From assembly GCA_963921825.1 (NCBI GenBank), contig OY997590.1, positions 43,665,039 through 43,729,038 of the forward strand: a stretch of DNA of 64,000 nucleotides, read 5' to 3'. Position numbers and translations under genes: made by a program. Under the pieces are notes generated by a model, which made no database searches, had not been told where the DNA came from, and worked only from the letters and a program-made list of their open reading frames with translations. This DNA is from Erodium maritimum. Its lineage: Eukaryota > Streptophyta > Magnoliopsida > Geraniales > Geraniaceae. Below, one piece after another: positions 43,501 through 53,924 of the stretch; position 1 is the stretch's first letter; every line of letters starts with the position of its first letter.

Positions 43501-45848
43501 ACGACCTCACTACTCTGACCAACCCTGAGCTGAGCAACGCCGTGGAGAACAGATTTGGGCGTCGTGACCTTCAGCTCTGTCTCTTTCAGCTTCATCCATG
43601 TCTGCATATGGATCTCGGGCTCAAGGGCAACTCACAACGATGCCTCACCAAAAATCCAGATCTGCGAACCTTAAATGGTGTGAGGAAGACAATGCAGACC
43701 TGGTCGATTGTCGTGCTTCTCTGATCTGGATCTCGCAGTCGTCTCCTTGGGAGCTCATCGATTTCCATGCTTCTCTGATTTTCTCAAGGCGGGTATGGCG
43801 GCGACGCATCTCCAATGCAGACTAAGTCGTGCATTGGAGAAGCAGAAATGTCCCGTGCTCGCCGTTTAGTCTCCGTCGTCCATCACTTCTCTCAACCGCC
43901 GACAGATCCGAATAACACTATGCAGATATAAAGCACACGAGGATAGACTCCTCATTTACTAAAAACATTGTATTTTTGTTGCTTCTTTTCAATTACTCTT
44001 ATGTAATTTTGGTAAATATGTAAACTCATATATTCATCTTCTATTTTTTTTTTGTAAATCTGTTAATGAAAAAATAACCAAGAACTCATTATAGGTTTCT
44101 TTGTTTCTTTTTTTATTTACATTAAAATCATAAAAAAGAATTTCTGTACAATAATAAGATTAAAATTTTTTTAAAAAAAGTAAAGTTTTATGAAAAAAAA
44201 ATGAGAAATAAAAAATTAATTTATATGTATAATGCCATCCTCGTAATTATTTGAAAGTCAAAGATGACGTTAGGATTATTATATGAGGGCTTTTTAGTCA
44301 TTTCATAAAAATTAACAGATCTGTAGACAGAAAATCAAACGGTGATAATATTTAGGTAGATAAGTGGGCCGGATGAAACTTTTGTACATTTGTGTGTTAT
44401 CTGTTAATCGTGTATAACTGTAAACGACTTTATGATATTAACCCTAAAATAAATCAACAAAATAAAAAGAATCGTGTCTCTGCGGCGAGGTTGCTTCTCT
44501 TCTCCGACCATGGTTGCTTATCTAATCCGACGATGAGTATTCCAACTCATACAAGCCCGATTCCTCTAACTCGCTCGGATGTCGAAACCTACAATAAACA
44601 CATAGGACCCACACAACGTCGACGGCCTAACGTGAGGGCTTGGAGAAGAATAGCATCGACACTACAAAGGCTCGAATGATCTTGGTCGGGGGTTCGAACA
44701 TGTGAAATTTCAGATCTAAAAATCGCAGATCTGAATTTCTCAGGGCAAGTTCATCCTCTTACGGCGTGGGTTCTTCCATCGTGAGTCGGGCTGTCCGGTG
44801 AGTTCCGAGCAGTCCGGCACCAGAATCAAATCCCTCATGGACGCTTGATTTCAACCTTCTCTATTACTTGGAGCCAGAAGAACCTGAGGAGCTGGATGGA
44901 CCAGGAGGGTTGGGTGGCAAGGGTGACACCCTGATTCATATGGTAGACAAGGAGTATTGGGAGGGAAAGGTGAAGGATTGGTGATGGCATGTATGGATCA
45001 TCCCAAAAACGTTCATCAGCCACCACAATATTGTCAGGAGTTAGGCACGGGGATCTAATTGTTCAAAACAGCTAAAATTGGGGATCACTCCACTACAGTC
45101 TACACTAGAATGTTCTTACTACTACAGTCGCTAATGAAAATGAAAACAAGGATGAGAATACTGTGTAAGCGAAGACGGCCAGTGAGACTGACCTTGGCTT
45201 TGTCCTGTAGCTTCTCTGCGAATTTCAGATACTGCTTCAGGGAATAGTCTTTGGCGTTACCAAGTGCGACCTCCATGGCCTACCATTTCACAGAAAACCC
45301 ATATTAGTATTCAACACCACAACAGACTGCCACACAAAAAATGGTCATGAACTAAGCAACTACCTCATCGGACATGAACGGCGCCACTTGAGGCGCGTAA
45401 GCAGCCAACACAGCCGACGCCGTCGCCGGTCCCACGCCTTTCAGGACCGTGAGCTCGGGTACAGCTTTGGAGAGGTCTGGAAGACACTGGAAGGCTTTCT
45501 CAGAGGTCGATTTCACCAGGGCATCGTCCAGAGATGAAACGAAACCCAAGAGGCGCGGCCTGCAACTCATGCGAATACATGAGAAATTGCAACAAAGAAG
45601 CTAGAACGAGTGGAGAAACTGTACATGTACCTCCATTTTCCGCGGGATAGCTTCCATTGCATGAGCTTGGAGAGCTCCGGTGTGGTTATGTATGGGTTAG
45701 GGTTTCGGTTGAGAATGAGAGGAGGGAGCTGGTTGCGGTAGAAGTCGTCGAGGGAGACGAGGTCTGGCTTGTTCAGAGATGCGATGCTGGCCGGGTAGGA
45801 AGAGAGGGATTCTCTCCACTGACCGACGTCGGAGCATCCAAATTCCAT
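40541..45848 (-). CDS. Helix-hairpin-helix protein of the DNA-glycosylase type, four exons
   Basis: Exons on the minus strand: 45848-45631, 45559-45364, 45279-45193 and 40690-40541. Together they are 651 bp, 216 residues plus TGA. Introns begin GT and end AG and phases fit: exon 1 ends in AG of an Arg codon completed by G of exon 2. The ATG follows an in-frame TAG. Residues about 40-70 hold a Y-I-T-T-x-E-L-x-x-L-M-Q-W-K-L segment. Residues about 112-130 hold L-K-G-V-G-P-A-T-A-S-A-V-L, a helix-hairpin-helix that in this superfamily grips the DNA backbone. The tail has S-E-G-D-S-F-S-P-S-D-V-E-R-A-L-W and ends in a basic K-R-K-R-K, a possible nuclear signal. It resembles plant proteins annotated as HhH-GPD or endonuclease-III-like. 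I cannot point to a catalytic Lys/Asp pair, so enzymatic activity is unproven. Intron 3 is 4.5 kb and filled with insertions. Confidence 0.87.
41258..43370 (+). pseudogene. Dead LINE ORF1 region inside intron 3, antisense to the gene
   Basis: On the plus strand, around 41640-41690, the reading I-P-V-N-P-N-R-S-G-K-F-F-G-F-V-S-F contains an RNP1-like RNA-recognition motif, as found at the N-terminus of plant L1-type ORF1. Farther on, about 42160-42400 reads F-V-R-V-P-F-H-G-C and V-D-D-A-F-V-P, consistent with the DUF4283-type region of such proteins. An acidic Ser-rich stretch follows (42400-42660). Stops break all frames. The 3' part ends in 'taataaaaaaataataa' near 43365. No reverse transcriptase part is seen. 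The 5' limit is uncertain. Confidence 0.55.
43371..45192. other. Remaining part of intron 3
   Basis: AT-rich at 43930-44460; C- and CT-rich at 43400-43900 and 44470-44830, where short open frames lack family features. I recognise no element or exon here. The gene's exon 3 donor lies at 45192/45193. Confidence 0.5.
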
Positions 45849-46120
45849 TACTCTCTAACTCTCGCCTTCCCGCCGGTTCGACTCTTCCAATTTCGTACAT
45901 GTGAAAAGGGGTTAAACGCATGAAAATCAGATGTAGTCAGCATTTTAGGGGTAACTTTTTTGGTTCTTATTTGTGGTCGAATTTGTGGGTCTAAACCAAA
46001 TCGGATTCCAAAAATTTTATGATAGTGTCAGATACGGATCGAATTTGACCAAAATCTGACGTATAAGGGGAGGAATCGTGAGGGAGGAGAGAGAAGAGTG
46101 AATCAGAGGAGAAAGCTTCA
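45849..46120 (-). promoter_or_regulatory. Upstream region of the HhH gene with E2F-like site
   Basis: The + strand has CTTCCCGCC ending at 45874; TTCCCGCC at 45867-45874 is a match to the E2F core (TTTSSCGC or TTCCCGCC class), starting 19 bp upstream of the ATG. E2F factors drive S-phase genes, which would fit a DNA-repair role. No TATA box stands out. A site this near the ATG would lie in or beside a short 5' leader. Confidence 0.4.
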
Positions 46121-47169
46121 ATTAACGATGAATCTGCTGACTTGGAGGACGTCGATTTATCAGGAGAGAAAAAATCAGAGCTGAAACGTCAACAAAGCTC
46201 TTTTTTCGTCATTTCCGACGATTCTTTCAACCTCCACTATGAAAGGTCTTATGAAAGTTCCTTTGTAATTTGTTATTCAAGAAAAATAGATGAAATTTAA
46301 CTTAATTACATTTAATTGTACCCCATTTTACTTGGTTATCGTATCATTAAAATTAGTTTTCAAAAGAATCGTCGATTAAAATTCCTTGAGAAACCTCATG
46401 TGTCACGCATGTCGCTCGTTTTTAAGAAGGTTAGATTTAGTTGTTCTAGATGGAAAAAAATGGAAATTTTCATTATAATACACTGATAAATATTTATTGG
46501 CATTATAATACCCTAGCCTATTTTTTTGCATTATAATACCATGACAAATATTTATTTTCATTTTCATAACTAATGGTGCTTTTCTTTTAATTTTCCATTC
46601 AAAACAATGTAAAAAGTCCAAAATACCCACACTAACAATCGAATTTTAAAAATATTATCATTGTGTTTTTAGAACTTAAAAATTGATAAAATAATAATAT
46701 ACCCTTCATTACCTTTCAAATTTTCAAAATATGTCATTAGAATAATTTTTATTTTTATTTTATTAATTCTAAAATTTCAATTAATTTTATTTTAATATCA
46801 TTTTTTTATTTTTCTTTAAAATCTGTTTTTTTATTTCAAAACATCAGTTTCGTTTTAAAATCAGTTTTATTTTAAAAAACTGCTTTTATTTCAAAAAAAT
46901 AGTTTTATTTTTATAAAAAATTGTTTTTTATTTCATTAAATTATATTTTTTTATAATTAAAAATCAGTTAAATAATTTTTTGTTTAATCTTTATTAATAT
47001 CTAATTTTACATATTTTCACAATTAAAAAAATAAGACAAAAAAACGTTATTCATCTCCTTTCTCCCACACTCTACACCTTTAACTCCAATTTCATTCTTC
47101 AATATTTTTTAAATAAATCAAATCTTTTTCTTCTTCACCGTCATTTTTTTCGAGGAATAGAAAGGACTA
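46121..47169. other. AT-rich intergenic DNA
   Basis: Very AT-rich, with direct repeats of 'cattataatac' at 46470-46540 and repeated 'aaaatcagttttatttt'-like units at 46810-46960. No gene or element recognised. GA-rich sequence at 46060-46200 could be a 5' leader of something lost. Confidence 0.5.
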
Positions 47170-47172
47170 TTA

Positions 47173-48070
47173 GAGCATGAACAACAGAAAGGCCCTTGGT
47201 GAGGTCCTAGGAGTGCAGAACTTGTGCTGACTGGACAAAAGTGAGGTCCTGAAGTGCAGAATAGTGGGTGTTTTGCAATGGAGAGGCCCTCTAAGGTCTT
47301 GGGAGTGAGGCCATGTGCTAACTGGATTATTAATTGGTATTTTGTTGTTTTATTTAATTTTTTATCAGAAACCGTTTAAATTGTATAAACAAATGTGAAA
47401 AAGATAATTAATGACAATAAAAAATAATAAATAAATTTAACACGAATAAAAATGAACTTTTTAATAATGGCAAAGAAATCAATAAAATATGTGTATGGAA
47501 TAATATGGTCAACTATGTAATATTCATAGTAGTTGCTATAACGAAAAATCTTTGAGACGGACCGGATATAAATACACACAAAAATGATAATATGATCAAA
47601 TATATATTACATAAATATGTTATTTTATTTGAAATATCATCCAACACTAAATTATATAATATATAATCTATTAAAATGAAGATTTGATTTTAAATTTTAA
47701 TATGCATTTCACTCCAAAATTAAAAGTATATCATATTAATTATAATGAAACATATTAATAAAATCCCATTTGGCTCAATGGTAGAAAGCAAGGCTTTCAA
47801 CCTTGAGGTTGGGGGTTCAAATCTCATAATTGACAAAAAAATTTGTTAAAACGAACAAGGGCCAACATGGGATGCTAGGTGTCGGGTTGAGAGAGGCCCA
47901 GCGTGGTCAAGGAGCGCGGAGCGAGGAGCGCGAGCCCGGCCCGCAATCGAGGAGCGAAGAGCGAGCCCTTTTCAGGACCGCGAAAAATGAGACCCACAAC
48001 GCAACGGATCGCGGTCATCCGACCGGGCGCGCGCGGGTCGGGGGCAAGGGCCGGCCCGTTGTTCATGCTC
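47173..48070. mobile_element. PIF/Harbinger-type element, non-coding, with TTA target duplication
   Basis: A perfect 13-bp terminal inverted repeat: GAGCATGAACAAC at 47173-47185 and its complement at 48058-48070. Each end is flanked by TTA (47170-47172 and 48071-48073), the 3-bp duplication typical of PIF/Harbinger elements. The 898-bp element has no transposase. Its left half is AT-rich; the right end, 47880-48055, is strikingly GC-rich with repeated GGAGCG(C/A)GGAGCGAG motifs. It lies in the 3' flank of the coiled-coil gene. Confidence 0.85.
47761..47835 (+). repeat. tRNA-like segment, possibly a SINE head
   Basis: TGGCTCAATGGTAGA resembles a tRNA A box, and GGGTTCAAATC resembles a B box. 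Between them CAAGG-CTTTCAA-CCTTG forms a 5-bp anticodon-type stem and loop (UUC). The acceptor ends do not pair, and no full tRNA fold is possible. It may be a tRNA-derived SINE lodged in the Harbinger-type element, or coincidence. Confidence 0.35.
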
Positions 48071-48208
48071 TTAGAACTAGCAATGAGCCAAAATTTGCGA
48101 AGAAATATTCACCAGAGAAGAAACAGCCAAATCCTCTTCTTAAGCAACGCCATTTCCATAAACAGAGAGAGTAGATATAAATGCATCATAATATTCCATA
48201 AATTTGCC

Positions 48209-48605
48209 TTAAGACTCACCAGAAGCACTAGAGTATGAATCTTCATTGGAAAAAGCATGACTATTAGAACTCAAACAATCAATTTCTCTACATCTCTCCC
48301 ATTGGAGTTACGGTAAAAGAAAAAAGTTCTAGATTTAAACCTAAGCCCCAAATTATTCTTCGTATTCATGACTTAAAACGCCTAGAACAAAGAAATGTGA
48401 TTATCAAGCAAGCTACGAAAAGAAAAGGTGACAATAACTCCTTAAGTTTATACGGCGAGCATATGGAAGAAAGATCTCTCTTGCGGTCGTGGTCTCAAAG
48501 CCCGATCTACTACCGCCTCTTCTCCTCCTCCTCTACTTGTTGTTCTCGAGCGCTGCTTCTAACTCTGAGATGCGAGCTTCGAGTCTTGATTGGATTAACT
48601 CTTGG
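48209..48605 (-). pseudogene. Last two exons of an unidentified coiled-coil gene, cut by element E
   Basis: Minus strand. Exon piece 48605-48537 encodes Q-E-L-I-Q-S-R-L-E-A-R-I-S-E-L-E-A-A-L, a heptad pattern typical of a coiled coil. Donor AACAA|GT and acceptor GAGAG|A join in phase to 48293-48209, which encodes C-R-E-I-D, then a Ser/Asn-rich tail ending S-A-S-G-E-S and TAA. The 5' side of the exon is replaced at 48606 by the LTR of E, so the rest of the gene, if present, lies beyond the nest to the right of the window. I do not recognise the protein; a plant polarity- or cytoskeleton-type coiled-coil protein is a guess. It may be a disrupted gene or an old fragment. Confidence 0.6.
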
Positions 48606-49010
48606 TGTTACACAGAGGTTGTAACTGAAGCTAAATAACAGAGAAATGAGACCAGGAGAGGAAGGATTTGGATTGAACTTACTAAGGAATGATTACAAAT
48701 TGTTCGAAGAAATGAAGAAAAGAAAAAGAAAAACCTAACTTAACAAATACAAAAGTAATTCCAAATCAAAGATAAGATCAACACAAATGACAAGACAGCT
48801 TTTTATATCGTGCAGGAGCTCCGCTTGTGTCGTTGAGAGAGCAGGACCACACGCTTGCGTGACTCCCACGCAACGCATAAGCTCAATTGAGGAAGAAGAA
48901 AGGCACGTGATGCCACGCGTGACCTGATGCTGAAACGCACCGTTAACTAAGAACCAAATAACGATAATAACAGAAAGTGTATGTTGCTTTAATCCCAAGC
49001 AATCGTGACA
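48606..49010 (-). repeat. 3' LTR of element E (405 bp) with TATA box
   Basis: In element orientation it starts TGTCACGATTGC at 49010 and ends CTCTGTGTAACA at 48606. A purine-rich AGCAAGGGG precedes the LTR. A TATAAAA sequence lies at 48801-48807 (minus strand), a plausible promoter. Outside it the coiled-coil exon begins with CCAAG. Confidence 0.75.
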
Positions 49011-49228
49011 AATACCCCTTGCTTCAATAAGGCGTGACCTCAAGCCAATTCCTTAGCCAGCCACTCAGGGAAATGCTCCTATATTATTGGAGCCTCTTCC
49101 CAAGTAGCATCTTCAGAGGCCTGATCTATCCCACTGAATGAGATATTGCACTGCAGCAGCATTGTTGTGCTTCACAATCCTCTTTTGGAGCAATTCTATA
49201 GGATGAAGTTTCAAATGTCCCTCTGAAT
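49011..49228 (-). pseudogene. Chromodomain end of element E
   Basis: The minus strand encodes H-P-I-E-L-L-Q-K-R-I-V-K-x-N-N-A-A-A-V-Q, then L-I-Q-W-D and A-T-W-E-E-A, the C-terminal chromodomain of Reina-type integrases, believed to steer insertion by binding modified histone H3. At least one stop codon interrupts it (within the P-I-I-*-E-H-F-P stretch). Upstream it is separated from integrase by the solo LTR at 49229, so the protein was cut exactly before this module. Confidence 0.8.
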
Positions 49229-52200
49229 TGTCACGCCCCAAATCCGGTTTTGGCCAGACTCGAGACGTGACCAGAAACAAACGAGGTAAAAGTAGTACAC
49301 TTGAAACAAATTCTTTTAAAGCTGAAAATGAATCCAAAGTATCCCGCAATAATTCAATCTAAACTTCAAATATAGTGTCAAAACTTGATAAGTGACAACA
49401 GGTAAATAAAGTTCAACAGTGAGGACCAACACGTCTCTATTACAACTCTCAGGACATCCGGAAGCTCCCGAGCCTCGAATTTCCCAGATCCCAAGCACAC
49501 CTGTACACACAATAAGTAAACAAATAGGGATGAGCTTACGCTCAGTAGGGAAAATCGTAAATAACCTTAGTCTCTGAGTTTAATATTAAATCTGCTTTAA
49601 ATCGATGTCACAAAAGTATTTAAAACCCTTAGACCAAAAAGTATAATAAACGAATAAGAAGCAGCGATAACAACAACGCATTCTCGAGGATAACGATGAG
49701 CTCTCAGAGAATAAACAGATAACATTATACTGACATAGAAAAGTCGACACAACGAAAACGAGTAAATTCTATAAATCAATGAAATGTTATAGAATCCAGA
49801 TAATGAAATAGTATCGCTCTTTCCCAAGATAACAGTAACTTAAAAGAAGTTCATAATAAATAATTTAACGGATCAATAAGAGTAAAATGGGAGTAATCAA
49901 TCTTGCCAACCACTTGCTTTCTCAAGCCTCCGATCCATGGATAGATTCTGGGATCACCTCGGTTCCCCTATTCCGATCCACCAGAGTATCCATATCATAT
50001 CAGATTTTCCCTCGGTCCAGAGGAAGCACATGCGTCGGGGCACCGGAAACAATCCCAATTGGGCGCTTATCATCGGGATTCCCAGAAATGCCTCCAAAGG
50101 ACCATATGTCATAGGGGACCAAGTAGTGCACCCACTGGGATGCAGTTCCTTGGGGTGAAACCATAAGTAATCCTTTCCCCGCAGGGTAAACTGTCCAATT
50201 GCCCGCAGGCCCAATAACCAATGAATGTCCCGCAGGATCTGCCAATACTCAATTCTTATAATATCCAGTAACCAATACCCTCAGGCTCTAAACTCAGTCA
50301 TTAACTCACTGTACCTGTCCAACTCCAACCGCCTCATCGGCACCGGATTACCCCCCCCCCCCCCCCCCCCCGGTGTAGTACCAAACCAAGTAAACGAACA
50401 GAAACCAATAAACGAACATACACTCAGGAATAAGAATAAAGGAACAAATATTTCATTCATCTGTCAAGCAACACACATCGGAACACACTTTCATCACAAC
50501 CCAGACAACCAACACCATTTCATACTTACCGTACACTTACCTGTCACCAACCATCGGTACATCGATCACCTGATTGTACCCCTTTGGCACAACCAGTCAT
50601 ACTCGATCATCCGTTCAACCCACAATTATATCGACATAAACACTCAATCAACCAAGTATGCATTCGACCAGTCAATCATCAAGTGAACGAACAAATAGGC
50701 ATTCGATAAGACAAGCTAATCTAGTTTCGTTACACTCTTAAGTTAACCCGACAACAATCAATCAAGCATGCGAACCTAGCACACAACTAATCCGAGAGCT
50801 CTTCACAGCCTCTCGACTAGTCAATCAATTTCCCAAGTATTGAAAGCACACTTCACTAGTTGTCATTGTCCTAAACATGCATACTAGACTCATCCATTTA
50901 TTAGTAATTGAAATACGATTATTCTAGTTATTCGCATCCTATAGGCAATGCTAGGACCTTTCCGATTTTATCATCCTAATCATGCATACTAAGCGTTAAA
51001 TACGTAATTAAGACTTTCCCTACCTCGCAGTCTTCCTCTAATAAAACTCTGAAGAGACGTTCGAGTGGTCACCACTCCGTTCTTCACACGGGTTCCGACG
51101 TGATCTTCGTTCTTCTAGCTCGGGTCCAAGCCCTTGGTCTCGGGCGAAGTCCCGTCTAGATTTGACAAAGAAAAAGGTCCGGTCAAAAACAATAAAAGTC
51201 CGAAGGTCCAAAGATTTATCCCAAAGTTGTCCTTTAGATTCTCACCTGGAAATAGTTTAAATCCATTAATTAAAATTGTTTTTTTTAAAATATTTTCTGT
51301 CAAACCGGGTTGACCCGGATCCGACCCGGATCCGTGACCCAGACCTGACCCGAACCGGCCCGGGCCCGAGTCAGAACTCAGTCCTAGGACTTGGGCCTGA
51401 CCCACGTCCGACCCAGCACCTGGCCCAAGGCCTTTCTGGATCCGGCCTGTGTCCTGTCATCCCGGCCCAGCGAAGTCCGGCCCACTCGCTCCCGGCCCAA
51501 GATCCAGCTGACTCGAGTCAGCGCTGGTGGGGAGTTCTGATGCCTCTCGCGTGCTCCGGCCACCGTCTCCAGCAGCGACGATGCTCGGGACTCATCGTGT
51601 CGCGCCGGTTATGCTCAGAAACGAGCGACGGAACTAGGGTTGCGGTTGGACGGAAGCTGGGGTGTCCGGTGAAGCGTCAGAACCCACCCTAGTTCCAGAT
51701 CCGGCGAACCAGGCTCGCCGGCGAGGGTTCCGGCCGGATCTAAACTCCACGAACTTCCGTCGAGGGTTACAGGCGCGGCGAACCAAGGTAAAGAGAGGGG
51801 AAGGTTCGAGGAAGCGAGAATCGCCTTCCTGACGTCGTTGAGCTCGAGCTCGTGCTCGTGCTCGGAGAGGAAGAGCTCGTCCGACACAGCTCCGATGGGT
51901 TTCGATCTGCGAACGGGGCTCGATTTGAGGGCGTTGAAGACGAAGAAGAAGAGGAGACGAAGTGAAGCGAGGCTGGAAGGGGAAGAGAGGCGAAGGAGGT
52001 CGCCGGAGTTCTGGTTCACGCCGGCGATCTTCGGGAGAGGAGGCTCTGGAGGTGGAAGACGCGCCTCTGTTCGCGTGCCAGAAAATGAGCTCGTTAGCGG
52101 CGCTCAACCCTTTTGTTGCTAGGGTTGGGCCGTGCGCGACTCCTGGGCCTGATGGCTTGTGTGCTGGGCGTGAGGCTGGCCCAACTCTCAAACCAGCCCA

Positions 52201-52338
52201 AAGGATCCTCCTTCCTTCTTCTCTCATCTCTTTTTTTTTTTTTGATTTTTCCCTTTCAAATTCCACTCGTTGCAAAATCGTACCCCGACGTTCCATTTTG
52301 CAAGAGAATGACCCAATTTAATTTTGCCGGTCTTTACA
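49229..52338 (-). mobile_element. Solo LTR of another Tekay-type Ty3/gypsy family (about 3110 bp)
   Basis: The + order starts TGTCACGCCCC and ends TCTTTACA; both ends meet interrupted element-E coding sequence. There is no interior. A diverged TGAGC dyad (TGAGCTTACGCTCA at about 49527) and the TGTCACGCCCC terminus relate it to B, C and D, but most of the body is unlike them. The right part (51270-52200) is GC-rich and includes long chance frames. Flanks (TGAAT left, GATGT right) are not duplicated, so a flank change or inter-element recombination happened. Poly-C tract at 50351-50371. Confidence 0.75.
50351..50371 (+). repeat. Poly-C tract, 21 C
   Basis: An uninterrupted run of C inside the solo LTR. 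A comparable run of 19 C is at 54957-54975 inside the LINE piece, and a run of 21 G is at 58204-58224 in LTR D. Length in the cell may differ because such runs are error-prone in sequencing. Confidence 0.9.
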
Positions 52339-52379
52339 GATGTAGTCTCTAGCAGTTGATGGAGAAGCATGTTCTTGTG

Positions 52380-53179
52380 TCATATCTTCTTCTTGAGCAA
52401 GGATACATGAAAGACATGATGCACGAGAGAAGTTGCGGGTAATTTCAGTTTGTAAGCTACCTTTCCAATCCTCTCTATCACTTGAAATTCCCCATAAAAC
52501 CTTGGTGACAACTTCAGATTAGTCCTCAGATTGACTGAATTTTGTCTGTAGGGTTGGAGCCTCAAGTAAACCCAATCCCCTGCCACAGACTCCCTCTTAG
52601 TCTTATGCTTATTAGCAAATTGCTTCATTCTTGACTGAACATGTATCAAGTTCTCCTTAAGCATTCTGTTTAGCTCCTCCCTAGAATTTATAAAACCTTC
52701 AACAACAGCAACTGAAGATTGCACTGGTCCAAAATTAACCACTAGAGCTACAAAACCATAGACTACTTCAAAAGGGGACATTTTAATAGCAATTTGATGA
52801 CGGGTGTTGTATTAGAACTCAGCAAATGTTAACCAAGTGCGCCATTTCTTTGTAAAAAGATGTGACATTGCCCTCAGATAGTACTCCAACATTGATTCAC
52901 TCTCTCAGTTTGTCCATCTGTTTGTGGGTGATAAGAAGTAGACATATGCAGCCTTACATCTAATTTCTTGAACAACTCTTTCCAAAAATTGATGAGGAAA
53001 AGATGGTCCCTATTAGAGACAATGAAGGAGGGTAGTCCATGGAGCTTGAAGATATTATCAAAGCATACCTGAGCCACTTGAGCTGCAGAGAAAGGATGAG
53101 AAAGTGGCAGAAAGTGCCCATATTTGCTTAATTTATCCACAACTACCAATATAGTATTCTTTGCTCCAGAGTTTGGCAA
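52380..53179 (-). pseudogene. Integrase of element E, core and C-terminal part
   Basis: Minus strand. Region 52874-53179 carries V-V-V-D-K-L-S-K-Y-G-H-F (first catalytic Asp region) and N-R-D, where the second Asp sits in S-N-R-D instead of S-D-R-D. It also has S-T-S-Y-H-P-Q-T-D-G-Q-T-E-R-V-N, with the catalytic Glu. Region 52380-52781 carries M-S-P-F-E-V-V-Y-G and L-S-P-R-F-Y-G-x-F, ending H-H-V-F-H-V-S-L-L-K-K. About 90 bp between the two are degraded by stops and a frame change. The protein would end in the chromodomain now beyond the solo LTR. Confidence 0.85.
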
Positions 53180-53210
53180 CTCTTCAATAAAAATCCATGG
53201 AGATGTCTGT

Positions 53211-53903
53211 CTAAGGTTTAGATGGGATAGGAAGAGGATTTAATAGTCCAGCATAAGGTGTACGCTCAGACTTGCATTTTTGACAGACATCACATTCCCT
53301 AACAAATTCATAAATGTCCTTGTTCATGTGTGGCCAAAAAAAGTGTTGCTTGTTCCTCTTGGTTGTAACAGTGATACCTGAGTGACCCCCAATGGGTAAT
53401 TCATGAAGGCAGGACATAATTTTCTTTCTGATATCAGAACCAGAACGTAAATAAACTTTACCTTCATACAAAATGATCCATTGGTGCAAATCATATGATG
53501 GAATGGACTCTTTAGACATGGGCAGTTCCAACAGAAGCCTTTGAGCCTCCAGATCATTATCATAACTAGAGTGGACCTCAGACATCCAAGAAGGAATCAC
53601 AGTAGAAATAGGACAAAGTTCAGCCTCTAGCAACCTTGACAAGGCATCAACAGCTAAATTCTCTTTCCCCCTCTTAAACTCAATTGTATAATTCAAACCC
53701 ATTAACTTGGTCAGCCACTTGTGTTGGAAAGAGGTTGTCAATTTCTGTTCCAATAAAAACTTTAAGCTTTGGTGATCAGTTCTCAACACCACACTACTTG
53801 AACTAAAGTAGTGTCTCCACATTTGGATGCAAGTGATCACTGCCAATAGCTCATTCTCATAAGTTGACATTGATGCATGCTTTGTACCAAGTGTCTTGCT
53901 CAA
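53211..53903 (-). pseudogene. RNase H and integrase zinc domain of element E, long open frame
   Basis: 230 residues. Residues 12-45 hold Y-E-N-E-L-L-A-V and V-L-R-T-D-H-Q-S-L-K-F-L, the Ty3/gypsy RNase H signature with a catalytic Asp. Residues about 80-92 hold A-V-D-A-L-S-R-L. Residues about 170-215 hold G-H-S-G and C-D-V-C-Q-K-C-K, the His2Cys2 zinc finger of integrase. The order RNase H then integrase is that of Ty3/gypsy elements. It is the best preserved piece of E. It is flanked by a frame change at 53904-53924 towards RT. Confidence 0.88.
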
Positions 53904-53924
53904 GAAGGAAATTGGCCTCCCCTC

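Noticed and set aside
47761-47835. A functional tRNA-Glu gene
   Set aside because: The anticodon arm and box-like motifs are present but the acceptor stem does not pair; at most a SINE head or relic.
51634-52296. 220-residue minus-strand frame in the solo LTR
   Set aside because: It lies in GC-rich LTR sequence, overlaps other long frames on both strands, and shows no motif; GC content explains its length.
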